A stretch of 64,000 nucleotides of DNA from Sinanaerobacter chloroacetimidivorans (GTDB lineage: Bacteria > Bacillota > Clostridia > Peptostreptococcales > Anaerovoracaceae), in assembly GCF_018128545.1 (NCBI RefSeq), contig NZ_JAGSND010000001.1:482153-546152 (forward strand), given 5' to 3'. This document shows positions 1-7,673 of the stretch, piece by piece. Numbering within the stretch: the stretch's first letter is position 1; the number at the start of each line of letters is the position of its first letter. The notes under the pieces are model-generated. The model made no database searches and was not told where the DNA came from. It saw only the letters and a program-made list of their open reading frames with translations. The position numbers were made by a program, and so were the translations under genes.

Positions 1-827
1 ATCATGGCATTATGTAATGACTTTGTGTCTTTAAAGCCCATGCCTCTTACCGCTGTTTGCGGAAGTCCGAGTACTCCAAGACCCACCAGGATCCAGAAAG
101 ATAAAACATAGACTTTTGCTGAGCCGTTTCCTGTAGGAATGCTCCATTCCGGATTGATGACATCCAGTTTTGTTGTGATAGCATCAATACCTCCGCCTGC
201 TTGAATGATTGCAAACAAAATGAGTATCGTACCGAATACCATAACCAAACCCTGGATCGTATCGGTGATAACGACAGCCTTAAAGCCTCCTATTGTAGTA
301 TAAATCACTACAATCAGTGCAAACAGAGTCAGTCCGACGATGTAGGAATATCCCGTAACGGTTTGGAACAGTACCGCTCCTCCTATAAATTGGCCAATCA
401 TCATAGCAATGAAAAACAGCACTAAGGCGATGGATGAAAGAATAACAACCGCAGGCGATTGATACCTGGCACGGAGATAGTCCGTAACGGTAACAGCATT
501 GATTTTTCTTGAAATTACAGCAAATTTCTTTCCTAAGACACCCAAAATCAAAAAGGCGGTAGGAACCTGGATCATTGAAAGAAATACCCAGGAAAGTCCT
601 CTTGCGGAAGCGACTCCGGGACCTCCAATAAAGCTGCTGGCACTTGTAAATGTAGCAATAAGGGTCATAGCGAGAACCAGTCCGCCCATGGACCTTCCCC
701 CTATAAAGTACTGATTGATAAATCCGCTTTTATTTGCAGATGCCTGTTCTCTGCTGGCCCAAATCCCGACACCCAGATTAACCGCCAGATACAGTGCAAT
801 TGGAACTACAATTAATAACTTATCCAT
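1..827 (-). CDS. panF: Sodium/pantothenate symporter PanF (N-terminal part, cut by window edge)
   Basis: The first 275 residues of a sodium:solute symporter (SSS family) run off the left edge of the window. The protein starts MDKLLIVVPIALYL, and ATG at 827 has a GGAGGGAATTTTT ribosome site. Diagnostic PanF stretches are NQYFIGGRSMGG near residue 39, the SASSFIGGPG segment in the second membrane helix, the LGKKFAVISRKINAVT loop, and GLPQTAVRGMGFKD close to the edge. These are almost position for position those of E. coli PanF. The family imports pantothenate with Na+ at the cytoplasmic membrane. A YhdT-like gene lies 20 nt upstream, the same pairing as yhdT-panF in enterobacteria. It is the last visible gene of the pan/vor/folate run, so pantothenate is the likely substrate of the whole cluster. 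Confidence 0.93.
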   Translation of the reverse strand, partial: MDKLLIVVPIALYLAVNLGVGIWASREQASANKSGFINQYFIGGRSMGGLVLAMTLIATFTSASSFIGGPGVASARGLSWVFLSMIQVPTAFLILGVLGKKFAVISRKINAVTVTDYLRARYQSPAVVILSSIALVLFFIAMMIGQFIGGAVLFQTVTGYSYIVGLTLFALIVVIYTTIGGFKAVVITDTIQGLVMVFGTILILFAIIQAGGGIDAITTKLDVINPEWSIPTGNGSAKVYVLSFWILVGLGVLGLPQTAVRGMGFKDTKSLHNAM

Positions 828-847
828 AAAAATTCCCTCCTTCCTTC

Positions 848-1129
848 TTAATTAACATCTGATTTGTCATCACTGTCCAGGTCAAAATCTTTGAAGATAA
901 CCTTCACAAGGATAATAACTCCTACGGAAGTCAGTACCCAACCCATTACGCAGCTTAAGAAAAACCATAGCGGGAGCCCCATTACATACGTGTAGTCTGC
1001 CGGGGAGGTCGCTTCACCGATACCATAGCCGGTGAAGTACCACCAGAGAAAGAACACGACGTACAGGCCTATCGACCATAATGCTTCCTTGTTCATCTGA
1101 CGATTCCTGTCTTTTTCGGACAATTTCAT
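848..1129 (-). CDS. yhdT: YhdT-like small membrane protein (DUF997)
   Basis: A 93-residue protein with two hydrophobic helices at about residues 17-40 and 52-80, a charged N-terminus (MKLSEKDRNRQMNKEA) and an acidic C-terminal tail. Length, topology and the WSIGLYVVFFLWWY segment resemble the YhdT/DUF997 family. The family has no proven function but is very often encoded just before panF, as it is here with a 20-nt gap. It may assist the symporter; that is inference from synteny only. The upstream neighbour is vorC, 43 nt away, so it is probably on the same transcript. Confidence 0.82.
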   Translation of the reverse strand: MKLSEKDRNRQMNKEALWSIGLYVVFFLWWYFTGYGIGEATSPADYTYVMGLPLWFFLSCVMGWVLTSVGVIILVKVIFKDFDLDSDDKSDVN

Positions 1130-1172
1130 ACGTTTACCTCCTTTTTTAATTGTACTTGAGGAATAAAAATTT

Positions 1173-1703
1173 TTATGCCTGCCATGCTGTCAATGCTTTT
1201 TTATTTAACGGCAGCAATTTGGCCTTGCTGCCAGTAAATAACTTTTCCATAACCTTTTCAATACTTTCCAGCTTTACAATTCCTGTTTTATTTACGATTG
1301 CACCTAAGACTACCATGTTGGAAACCTTGTCATTTTCAAGGCTCACAGCAATTTCGTTAGCATCGACACAAAATACCTCTATATCGTTTCTTTTCGCAGG
1401 TTCCTTGATCAGTGATGTGTTGATAAAAAGCTGTCCTCCGGGTATAACGAAAGGCTCAAACTTCACGAGCGAAGGATAGTTCATTGCAACCACGGCAGTC
1501 GCTTCGGTTACAATGGGAGAATTGATTTTCTTATCCGAAACGATGACGGTGCAATTTGCCGTGCCTCCCCGCATTTCAGGTCCATAAGAAGGCATCCAGG
1601 TGACTTCTTTCCCTTCCAGCATTCCTGCATAGGCGATCATTTGCCCGATCAGCATAACGCCCTGACCACCAAAACCGGATAGAATCAATTTATGTGCGGT
1701 CAT
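1173..1703 (-). CDS. vorC: 2-oxoacid:ferredoxin oxidoreductase gamma subunit (VorC-like)
   Basis: The 176-residue gamma subunit of the four-subunit 2-oxoacid (2-oxoisovalerate or 2-oxoglutarate type) ferredoxin oxidoreductase. The family signature GFGGQGVMLIGQ sits at residues 10-21, followed by TWMPSYGPEMRGGTANC near residue 35. The start codon directly follows the vorA stop (TAA then ATG), so translation is probably coupled. The subunit supports the TPP active site and, in related enzymes, the CoA-binding region. With vorD, vorB and vorA it forms the complete delta-alpha-beta-gamma set. The substrate cannot be read from this subunit; the panB/panE neighbours argue for 2-oxoisovalerate. Confidence 0.93.
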   Translation of the reverse strand: MTAHKLILSGFGGQGVMLIGQMIAYAGMLEGKEVTWMPSYGPEMRGGTANCTVIVSDKKINSPIVTEATAVVAMNYPSLVKFEPFVIPGGQLFINTSLIKEPAKRNDIEVFCVDANEIAVSLENDKVSNMVVLGAIVNKTGIVKLESIEKVMEKLFTGSKAKLLPLNKKALTAWQA

Positions 1704-2450
1704 TTATTTCACCTCCTCAGGACACTTCAGGTTACCAAGCGGGAAATAGGGTATCATATTGTCTCTCAGCCATTGAAGAGAAGCCGTAGGACTCAATCCC
1801 CAATTCGTGGGGCAGGAAGAAAGGATTTCAACAAATCCGAACCCAAGGCGTTTCTCCTGAATTTCAATAGCTTTTTTAATTGCTTTCTTCGCTTTGCGGA
1901 TATTTGCCGGAGAGTCCAAAGAGACTCTTTCAACAAACACAGCGCCGTCTATGGTTGCAATCAGCTCTGCCATCCGAATAGGCCGGCCTGAAGATTCTTC
2001 TTTTCTGCCGTCCACACTGGTGGTGGTCCTTTGTCCAAGGAGGCTGGTAGGTGCCATCTGACCGCCTGTCATACCATAAATTGCATTATTGATAAAGAAT
2101 GTGGTGAATTTTTCTCCTCTGTGAGCTGCATGAACGATTTCGCCGGTTCCGATGGAGGCAAGATCTCCGTCGCCCTGATAAGTAAACACAATCTTGTCAG
2201 GATGAACGCGCCTGATTCCGGTTGCTACGGCAGGTGCTCTGCCGTGAGCCGATTCGCACATGTCAATATTCATGTACTGGTGAGCCAAAATACTGCAGCC
2301 GATGGGCGCCACACCGATGGTCTCGCCGAGAAGTCCTTTTTCTTCTAAAACTTCCATCACAAGCCGGTGAGAAATGCCGTGTGTACATCCCGGACAATAG
2401 GTCGTTTCTTCCGGGAGCATTCCTTTTGTAAACTCAAAAACCGTTTTCAT
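1704..2450 (-). CDS. vorA: 2-oxoacid:ferredoxin oxidoreductase beta subunit, TPP-binding (VorA-like)
   Basis: The 248-residue TPP-binding beta subunit. The TPP/Mg motif GDGD is at residues 93-96 with the downstream NNAIYGMTGGQ at 121-131. The N-terminal CPGCTHGISH at residues 19-28 is typical of this subunit. It catalyses oxidative decarboxylation of a 2-oxoacid to acyl-CoA, passing electrons to ferredoxin. Its ATG overlaps the vorB stop by four bases (ATGA). NCBI-style names for this subfamily alternate between Kor (2-oxoglutarate) and Vor (branched chain). I prefer Vor because the operon would make 3-methyl-2-oxobutanoate. Confidence 0.94.
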   Translation of the reverse strand: MKTVFEFTKGMLPEETTYCPGCTHGISHRLVMEVLEEKGLLGETIGVAPIGCSILAHQYMNIDMCESAHGRAPAVATGIRRVHPDKIVFTYQGDGDLASIGTGEIVHAAHRGEKFTTFFINNAIYGMTGGQMAPTSLLGQRTTTSVDGRKEESSGRPIRMAELIATIDGAVFVERVSLDSPANIRKAKKAIKKAIEIQEKRLGFGFVEILSSCPTNWGLSPTASLQWLRDNMIPYFPLGNLKCPEEVK

Positions 2451-3526
2451 TTAATCACCTCCAACGCCTTCTTTGCATCTTGTGCAACTTCCGACGGGGT
2501 AATCAGTATGCCACCTGTTCTGCCGGATAAGGTTACCGGATATCTCCCCTTGCTGCCTATTTTTACATCATCAATCATTTGCCCCTGACTCAATTCCACC
2601 GATATCAAGAGCTTCGTTTCAGGATCAATTTCATCGAAGGCTGCATAGGGGAACGGCCATAGAGTAACGGGTCTGATAAGGCCTGCTTTGATTCCGTCTT
2701 TTTCAAGTATTTCAATGGCTTCTTCAACGATTCGGGCGGTAGAGCCGTAAGCGACAAAGACGACATCGGCATCCTCCAAATTAGATTTGCTATATTCTAC
2801 CAGGGCTTCTTTTGCCTTGTCATATTTTTCTTTTAATTTCCTGAGATTGTTTTCCAGCAATTCCGGCTTTAAATAGAGCGATTTAATAACGTTATGGGGC
2901 CTGGCTTCTTTCGTGCCGGTAAGCGCCCAGGGTTTCGCTTTGGATATATCATCAATGTCAACTGCTTTCAATGGTTCAGGCAGAATGACAGGCTCCATCA
3001 TCTGTCCAAGCATACCATCGGCAAGAATCATAACCGGGTTACGGTATTCATCCGCAACGCTAAATGCTTTTTCCATCATATCCACTGCTTCCTGTATGGA
3101 ACTTGGAGCATAGACGATAAGATGGTAATCGCCGTTTCCTCCGCCTCTGGTTGCCTGATAATAATCCGCCTGACCTGGCTGAATGGAACCAACACCGGGA
3201 CCTCCTCTGGATACATTTAATATGACCAGCGGCAGTTCTGTCGATGCCAGGAATGAAAAGCCCTCCTGCATCAAAGCGATACCCGGGGATGAGGAGGAAA
3301 TCAGCACTCTTCCGCCGGCAACTGCCCCTCCGTACGCCATATTGACAGCCGCCAGTTCACTTTCTGCCTGTACAAAGGCACCGCCTGCCTTGTGCAGTTC
3401 CCTTGACATATATTCTGTTAATTCGTTCTGAGGGGTGATGGGATATCCAAAATAATACCTGCATCCGCATCTGATAGCCGCTTCTGCAAAAGCTTCATTT
3501 CCTTTCATTAAAACCTTTTCAGTCAC
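2447..3526 (-). CDS. vorB: 2-oxoacid:ferredoxin oxidoreductase alpha subunit (VorB-like)
   Basis: The pyrimidine-binding alpha subunit, 359 aa from the chosen start. Key stretches are KVLMKGNEAFAEAAIRCGC at the N-terminus and YFGYPITPQNELTEYM. I chose GTG at 3526 because family members begin just before VLMKGNEA and a purine-rich AAGGGGGG lies upstream. A longer reading frame to 3625 only shadows the ferredoxin gene. The gene overlaps the end of vorD by 8 nt and the start of vorA by 4 nt, as expected for a tightly coupled complex. The order delta-alpha-beta-gamma matches other clostridial VOR/KOR operons. Confidence 0.93.
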   Translation of the reverse strand: MTEKVLMKGNEAFAEAAIRCGCRYYFGYPITPQNELTEYMSRELHKAGGAFVQAESELAAVNMAYGGAVAGGRVLISSSSPGIALMQEGFSFLASTELPLVILNVSRGGPGVGSIQPGQADYYQATRGGGNGDYHLIVYAPSSIQEAVDMMEKAFSVADEYRNPVMILADGMLGQMMEPVILPEPLKAVDIDDISKAKPWALTGTKEARPHNVIKSLYLKPELLENNLRKLKEKYDKAKEALVEYSKSNLEDADVVFVAYGSTARIVEEAIEILEKDGIKAGLIRPVTLWPFPYAAFDEIDPETKLLISVELSQGQMIDDVKIGSKGRYPVTLSGRTGGILITPSEVAQDAKKALEVIK

Positions 3527-3755
3527 GGGAATCCCCCCCTTCTTCCAGATAGACGCTGATTGCACCGTCAGGACAGATGACGGCACAATTTGCACATCCG
3601 ATACATTTATCCTTTTCTTCAACACATGCAGAACGATATCCTTTTGAATTGATATTCATCTCATGGAGCTTAATAATCTTTACAGGACAAACAGAAACAC
3701 AGAGTTCACAGCCCTTGCATTTCTCTTCGTCAAATTTTACCAGTCCTTTAGCCAT
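3519..3755 (-). CDS. vorD: 2x[4Fe-4S] ferredoxin delta subunit (VorD-like)
   Basis: A 78-residue ferredoxin-type subunit with two complete CxxCxxCxxxCP motifs: CKGCELCVSVCP at about 13-24 and CIGCANCAVICP at about 51-62. It would move electrons from the TPP centre of the VorAB core to free ferredoxin. It is the first of the four oxidoreductase genes and lies 28 nt downstream of the P-loop ATPase gene. Nothing is missing or truncated. Confidence 0.93.
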   Translation of the reverse strand: MAKGLVKFDEEKCKGCELCVSVCPVKIIKLHEMNINSKGYRSACVEEKDKCIGCANCAVICPDGAISVYLEEGGDSRD

Positions 3756-3783
3756 ACCATATTACTTCCCTTCTATAATTTGG

Positions 3784-4482
3784 TTAGCGATCCAGCCAGG
3801 TATCACGCATATATAAATGAATCGGGAAAATGGAAAAGTCCGTAAACGTGCTTGTTTCTCTGCGTAATTCTTCCTGCAGCTCTTCCATACAGCAATGATA
3901 CTTGATTGGAATTTGATGTAATTTTGAAAGTGCCCTGCATAACTCATAGCCTTTTACGATATCCTTCGTACCGGTTGCTCTGATGAGATGGGTATTATTG
4001 ATCAGGCCGGTAACCCTCAAGCCTGTTTCTTTTTCGATTCTCACCAGATGATGCTCGGCACCCTTAACCGTATTGGTCTCCGGTCTGTTGCCATTGATCA
4101 CACAAAAGATATCACTGTCTTCCGGAGTTAGATATTTTTGAAACTGCATGAGAATTCTGGCACCGGAATCATCTCCGCCGGCATCGATCACCGTGATGCA
4201 TCCGCTGTCCTCTAAAGGAGCTTTGATTCTTGCCGTGACCGCCGGCAGATCGGCTGTGATATCGTAATCAAAGGTATTGCTGTATACATCAATTCCCTTT
4301 TCCACCAGAATCTGCTTTTTTTCCCTGCTTCTAAAATAGGGGTTTGCGATATCAAGATCAACAAGGGCTGTCTTTTTCCCCTGTTCAGCCAGCTTGATAG
4401 CGTAGTTTACGGAGAACTCCGTTTTTCCGCTCCCATAATGTCCGACAATGACTCGAATTCTCTTACCTTCCAGATCCAGCAT
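3784..4482 (-). CDS. P-loop NTPase of the MinD/CobQ-like type, linked to 2-oxoacid oxidoreductase
   Basis: A 232-residue ATPase with the deviant Walker A GHYGSGKT at residues 14-21 and the switch-like VDLDIANPYFRSR near residues 41-53, similar to SIMIBI ATPases (MinD, CobB, nitrogenase iron protein). A second acidic strand, VIDAGGDDS, lies near residue 100. Similar genes often sit next to vor/kor genes in Clostridia, but I know of no proven role. Cofactor or Fe-S assembly for the oxidoreductase, or regulation of electron flow, are guesses. It lies 23 nt after the M20 gene and 28 nt before vorD, inside the operon. Confidence 0.78.
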   Translation of the reverse strand: MLDLEGKRIRVIVGHYGSGKTEFSVNYAIKLAEQGKKTALVDLDIANPYFRSREKKQILVEKGIDVYSNTFDYDITADLPAVTARIKAPLEDSGCITVIDAGGDDSGARILMQFQKYLTPEDSDIFCVINGNRPETNTVKGAEHHLVRIEKETGLRVTGLINNTHLIRATGTKDIVKGYELCRALSKLHQIPIKYHCCMEELQEELRRETSTFTDFSIFPIHLYMRDTWLDR

Positions 4483-4505
4483 ATTTCACCCAGCCTTCCG
4501 ATGGA

Positions 4506-5735
4506 TTAACAATCCTCATTCAAAAAATACATGGAAGTCAATGCATAGATTTTGGTGGTTTCAATCAATTCGGGAAGATCTACATACTCATCTGCATGAT
4601 GAGGGATATAGGTATCCCCTGCTCCGATTACGATAACAGGAATCCCTTTTTCCTTATGCAGGAAGGTTCCGTCCGTAGCACCGGGTACACCTTGCCAAAC
4701 CGGTTCCTTTCCCGTGATCTCTTCCACCGCTCGATAAACCACCTTTGTGATCGGTGCATCCTTCGGTGTTTCAGTCCAGGGTCTTTCTTCAATTATTTCC
4801 AAAGTTGCTTTAAAATCAGGATCTTCTTTGGCTAACTTTTCATAGATATCAAGAATCTGCTGCTTCAGAACCTGATGGTCCTGACCAGGAATCGTTCGAA
4901 TATCCAGGGTCATATATGCTTCCCCTGGTACAACGTTGATTTGAGCTTCCCCTTTTGCAGGAGAAGTAATAATGGTTGGTGTGATGCTGGGCCATTTTAA
5001 ATATTCATGGCAGCCAACTCTGTCTTTTTCAGACTGCTCCAGCTTTTCCAGTTCACAAATGATTTTTGCAAGACGCCAATTGGGATTTATGCCTGTCAGC
5101 GGCATAGCTCCATGACTTTGTTTTCCGAAAACTCTTATTTCCGCTCTCATTGCACCCTTTTGGAAAATGCAGATGTGATTTTCTTCCGGTTCACAGATGA
5201 CTGCGGCATCCACATGATCAGCCCAGCCGCGTTTAATGAAATCTTTGATACCGATCATCATGCCTTCTTCATCACAAGGGATGCAAAGCAGAATGTTTCC
5301 TTTGAATTCTTCTTTTGAATCCTTTACTGCCTTGGCAGCAAAGATAGCCGCGGCTACATTGCCTTTTGTATCGCAGGTTCCTCTGCCATACATTCTGTCT
5401 CCGACGATTTCCGCCCCAAAAGGATCATACTTCCACTGTTTCAGATCTCCTGCCGTAACAACGTCCGTATGCCCTTCGAATAAAATGGTTTTCCCCGGCT
5501 GAGTGCCCCTGAGAAATGCAATCACATTGGGTCTTCCGGGAACCACTTCTTCAATATGTACCTCAAACCCTTCCTTTTTTAAAAATTCGGCAATGAAAGA
5601 CGCCACGGCCGTTTCATTTGCACCTTCTTTATCCGGGTCATAAACACTGTTGATTCTGACGATATCCTGAGTAAATTGAATCAGTTCTTCAGAATTCACA
5701 TAGTCCGCAACATGCCTATAATTTTTCATTTTCAT
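4506..5735 (-). CDS. M20-family (ArgE/DapE-type) metallo-amidohydrolase, candidate pantothenate hydrolase
   Basis: A 409-residue zinc hydrolase. Metal-site residues of the M20 family are visible: His89 and Asp91 in FEGHTDVV, Asp122 in YGRGTCDTKG, the general base Glu156/157 in CDEEG, Glu182 in CEPEEN, and a C-terminal His in IPHHADEYV. The family hydrolyses amide bonds of N-acyl amino acids and peptides. Pantothenate is an N-acyl beta-alanine, and the gene lies between panE and vor in an operon with panF and panB. Hydrolysis of pantothenate to pantoate and beta-alanine is therefore my inferred reaction. Alternatives are another N-acyl amino acid deacylase or N-carbamoyl-beta-alanine hydrolase, although the HyuC-type signature of the latter is absent. 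Confidence 0.85.
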   Translation of the reverse strand: MKMKNYRHVADYVNSEELIQFTQDIVRINSVYDPDKEGANETAVASFIAEFLKKEGFEVHIEEVVPGRPNVIAFLRGTQPGKTILFEGHTDVVTAGDLKQWKYDPFGAEIVGDRMYGRGTCDTKGNVAAAIFAAKAVKDSKEEFKGNILLCIPCDEEGMMIGIKDFIKRGWADHVDAAVICEPEENHICIFQKGAMRAEIRVFGKQSHGAMPLTGINPNWRLAKIICELEKLEQSEKDRVGCHEYLKWPSITPTIITSPAKGEAQINVVPGEAYMTLDIRTIPGQDHQVLKQQILDIYEKLAKEDPDFKATLEIIEERPWTETPKDAPITKVVYRAVEEITGKEPVWQGVPGATDGTFLHKEKGIPVIVIGAGDTYIPHHADEYVDLPELIETTKIYALTSMYFLNEDC

Positions 5736-5747
5736 TATCTCCCTTCA

Positions 5748-5798
5748 TTCCTTGGATACCTACGTTCATTTGATACCTGCGTTCCTTGGATCCCTGAT
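5748..5798. repeat. Three tandem 17-bp repeats between panE and the M20 gene
   Basis: Three contiguous 17-bp units, at 5748-5764, 5765-5781 and 5782-5798, follow the pattern TTCcTtGGATaCCTrcG. Unit 2 differs from unit 1 at four positions and unit 3 at four. They fill the middle of the only sizeable gap (84 bp) between these two genes. No coding potential is apparent. They could be slipped-strand duplications or protein-binding sites. Confidence 0.75.
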
Positions 5799-5819
5799 GG
5801 TTAATAAATCCCAACGATT

Positions 5820-6737
5820 CTATTGTTTCTGGATAAATGTAATCAGGTTGGTCAATACCATATTCACAGGAGTTGAAATTCCCAGGGCCATACCTTCCCG
5901 TACGATTGCTCCGTTAATCATATTAATTTCCGTTTGCTTATGATTCAGTACATCCTGAAGCATGGAGGACTTGTTTACAGCTGTGGCTGTACAAACCTGC
6001 TTGGTATGCGCTACAGGATCCTGATCATCTAAAATAATGCCTTTTGCTTTTGCCACTGCTGCCGCTTCTTCCACTGCCGCTTCCAGTAAAGCTTCTATTT
6101 CCGGATGCTTTAAAAGCTCTCCGTTATGCAGTCCGGTAATTCCGGTAAGCGCGTTGATTCCTACATTTACCAGTAATTTGTCCCAGACAAGTCCCAGTAC
6201 ATTACCGGAAATTTCCGTTTCCAGCTCCGCATCTCTTAAAACCTGTGCAATCATTTGAATTCTTTGGGACAAGCTGCCGTCAAGCTCACCGATAATGGTC
6301 TTTCCACTTCCCGCATGTCTCATCTTTCCCGGCCCCAGCATAGTAGCTCCATGAGCAGTGGTACCGGCAACCACATTTTGGTCACCGATTTCCGTGCGGA
6401 TAAGATCGATGTTGCCCAATCCGTTCTGAAGGGTCAACGCGATGGTGTCAGGACCAAAAACGGCTCGATTGCTTTTTACCGCAATGCTGGTAAGCGTAGA
6501 TTTGACAAAAACAATGGCAAGATCACAAGGACCGATTTCTTCCGCATCGGATGTTGCTTTTACCTTGTCGTAGACGATTTCTGTCCCCTGCTCTTCCATG
6601 AGTAATCCGGATTGATTGACAGCATCTACATGATCCTTCCAAACATCCAGCAGATATACTTCATTGGACGGCACGGCGGACAGCTTCGCCCCATACAAGG
6701 AGCCCATTGCACCTGCACCTACGATAGCAATTTTCAT
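5820..6737 (-). CDS. panE: 2-dehydropantoate 2-reductase (ketopantoate reductase)
   Basis: A 305-residue enzyme of the ApbA/PanE family. The N-terminal nucleotide motif GAGAMGS is at residues 7-13, and the C-terminal catalytic region contains WDKLLVNVGINALTGITG with the family's Lys. It interconverts 2-dehydropantoate and pantoate with NAD(P). In biosynthesis it works towards pantoate. Here panC and panD are absent and panF plus an amidohydrolase are present, so it may run in the oxidative direction. It sits 28 nt downstream of panB. Length is normal for the family. Confidence 0.93.
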   Translation of the reverse strand: MKIAIVGAGAMGSLYGAKLSAVPSNEVYLLDVWKDHVDAVNQSGLLMEEQGTEIVYDKVKATSDAEEIGPCDLAIVFVKSTLTSIAVKSNRAVFGPDTIALTLQNGLGNIDLIRTEIGDQNVVAGTTAHGATMLGPGKMRHAGSGKTIIGELDGSLSQRIQMIAQVLRDAELETEISGNVLGLVWDKLLVNVGINALTGITGLHNGELLKHPEIEALLEAAVEEAAAVAKAKGIILDDQDPVAHTKQVCTATAVNKSSMLQDVLNHKQTEINMINGAIVREGMALGISTPVNMVLTNLITFIQKQ

Positions 6738-6765
6738 GATCTTTCACCTCTTATCTATCTGGGAG

Positions 6766-7596
6766 TTAATACAATCTCTTCAGTTCTTCTTCAGTTACTC
6801 CGCCGAAGGTATGCTTTTCTTCAGGGAATGCACCTGACTTTACTTCCGCCTTGAATTCTTCCAGCGCTTTTACGATTTCCGGGGTTAAATTGAGATATTG
6901 TTTCACAAACTTCGGCAGGAATTTGTCGAAGAGTCCCATCATGTCATGGAAAACAAGTACCTGTCCGTCCGTATATCTTCCGCCCCCGATGCCAATGGTC
7001 GGAATGGTCAATTTTTCAGTAATCAATTTTCCAAGTTCATCAGGAATGCATTCCAGTACAATACCCCAGGCTCCTGCTGCTTCCAATGCCAAAGCATCTT
7101 CCAGTACGTCTTTTGCCGCATCGCCTTTTCCCTGTATTTTGAATCCGCCCAGCTTGGATACGGTCTGCGGAGTTAATCCGATATGGCCCATAACAGGGAT
7201 CCCTGCATCTACGATTGCTTTTACGGTATCCGCAACTTCTTTTCCGCCTTCCAGTTTAATAACGTCGCATCTTCCTTCTTTCATGAGGCGTGTTGCGTTC
7301 ATGATGGCCTGTTCTTTCGAAACATTATAGGATCCAAAAGGCATATCTCCAACGATCAAAGGTGTAGGAGCCCCCAGGACTACCGGCTTGATATGATGAA
7401 TCATTTGATCCATAGTGCAGGCTACGGTTGAATCGTCTCCCAAGACTGTCATCATGAGGGAGTCGCCAACCAGAATAATTTCAATCCCTGCTTTCTCAAC
7501 CAGGCAGGCAGTTGGGTAATCATAAGCGGTAGTCATGCTTATTTTTTCGCCCTTAACCTTCATTTCCTGTAATTTATGCGTCGTGATTTTTGCCAT
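6766..7596 (-). CDS. panB: 3-methyl-2-oxobutanoate hydroxymethyltransferase
   Basis: A 276-residue PanB. The start is taken at ATG 7596, preceded by AGAGAGG; an upstream in-frame TTG would put the start within that ribosome site. Conserved blocks are TAYDYPTACLVEKAG, the Mg-binding VGDSL and GDMPFGSY, GHIGLTPQTV, and the catalytic Glu in LECIP. The enzyme transfers the methylene group between 5,10-methylene-THF and 2-oxoisovalerate, and the reaction is reversible. Placed between folD/fchA/fhs and vor, it links a C1 branch and a branched-chain acid branch. That arrangement fits cleavage of ketopantoate better than its synthesis. Confidence 0.95.
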   Translation of the reverse strand: MAKITTHKLQEMKVKGEKISMTTAYDYPTACLVEKAGIEIILVGDSLMMTVLGDDSTVACTMDQMIHHIKPVVLGAPTPLIVGDMPFGSYNVSKEQAIMNATRLMKEGRCDVIKLEGGKEVADTVKAIVDAGIPVMGHIGLTPQTVSKLGGFKIQGKGDAAKDVLEDALALEAAGAWGIVLECIPDELGKLITEKLTIPTIGIGGGRYTDGQVLVFHDMMGLFDKFLPKFVKQYLNLTPEIVKALEEFKAEVKSGAFPEEKHTFGGVTEEELKRLY

Positions 7597-7616
7597 TTTC
7601 TTTTCCTCTCTTTCCA

Positions 7617-7640
7617 ATCGGGAGAAGTTGTGCTCCCGGT
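7617..7640 (-). promoter_or_regulatory. Hairpin in the iclR-panB gap, just before the panB ribosome site
   Basis: On the minus strand an eight-pair stem (ACCGGGAG with CTCCCGAT, including one G-U pair) encloses an 8-nt loop, directly upstream of the panB ribosome site. No T-run follows, so it is not a normal terminator. Upstream of it lie an AT-rich stretch with a repeated ATTTAATTCAT, the palindrome ATGATATCAT and a TATAAT box. It may be an internal promoter with an mRNA stabiliser or a processing site. Confidence 0.5.
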
Positions 7641-7673
7641 TATTATATATAATGAATTAAATGATATCATGAA

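Noticed and set aside
4506..5735. YgeY-type selenium-linked hydrolase or HyuC-type carbamoylase
   Set aside because: Sequence around the metal site is ArgE/DapE-like; the blocks I know from those two subfamilies are not present.
6766..7596. Pantothenate biosynthesis operon
   Set aside because: panC and panD are absent, while an importer, an amidohydrolase, VOR and a formate channel are present, so synthesis is the poorer reading. It is not fully excluded because the genes beyond the left edge are unseen.
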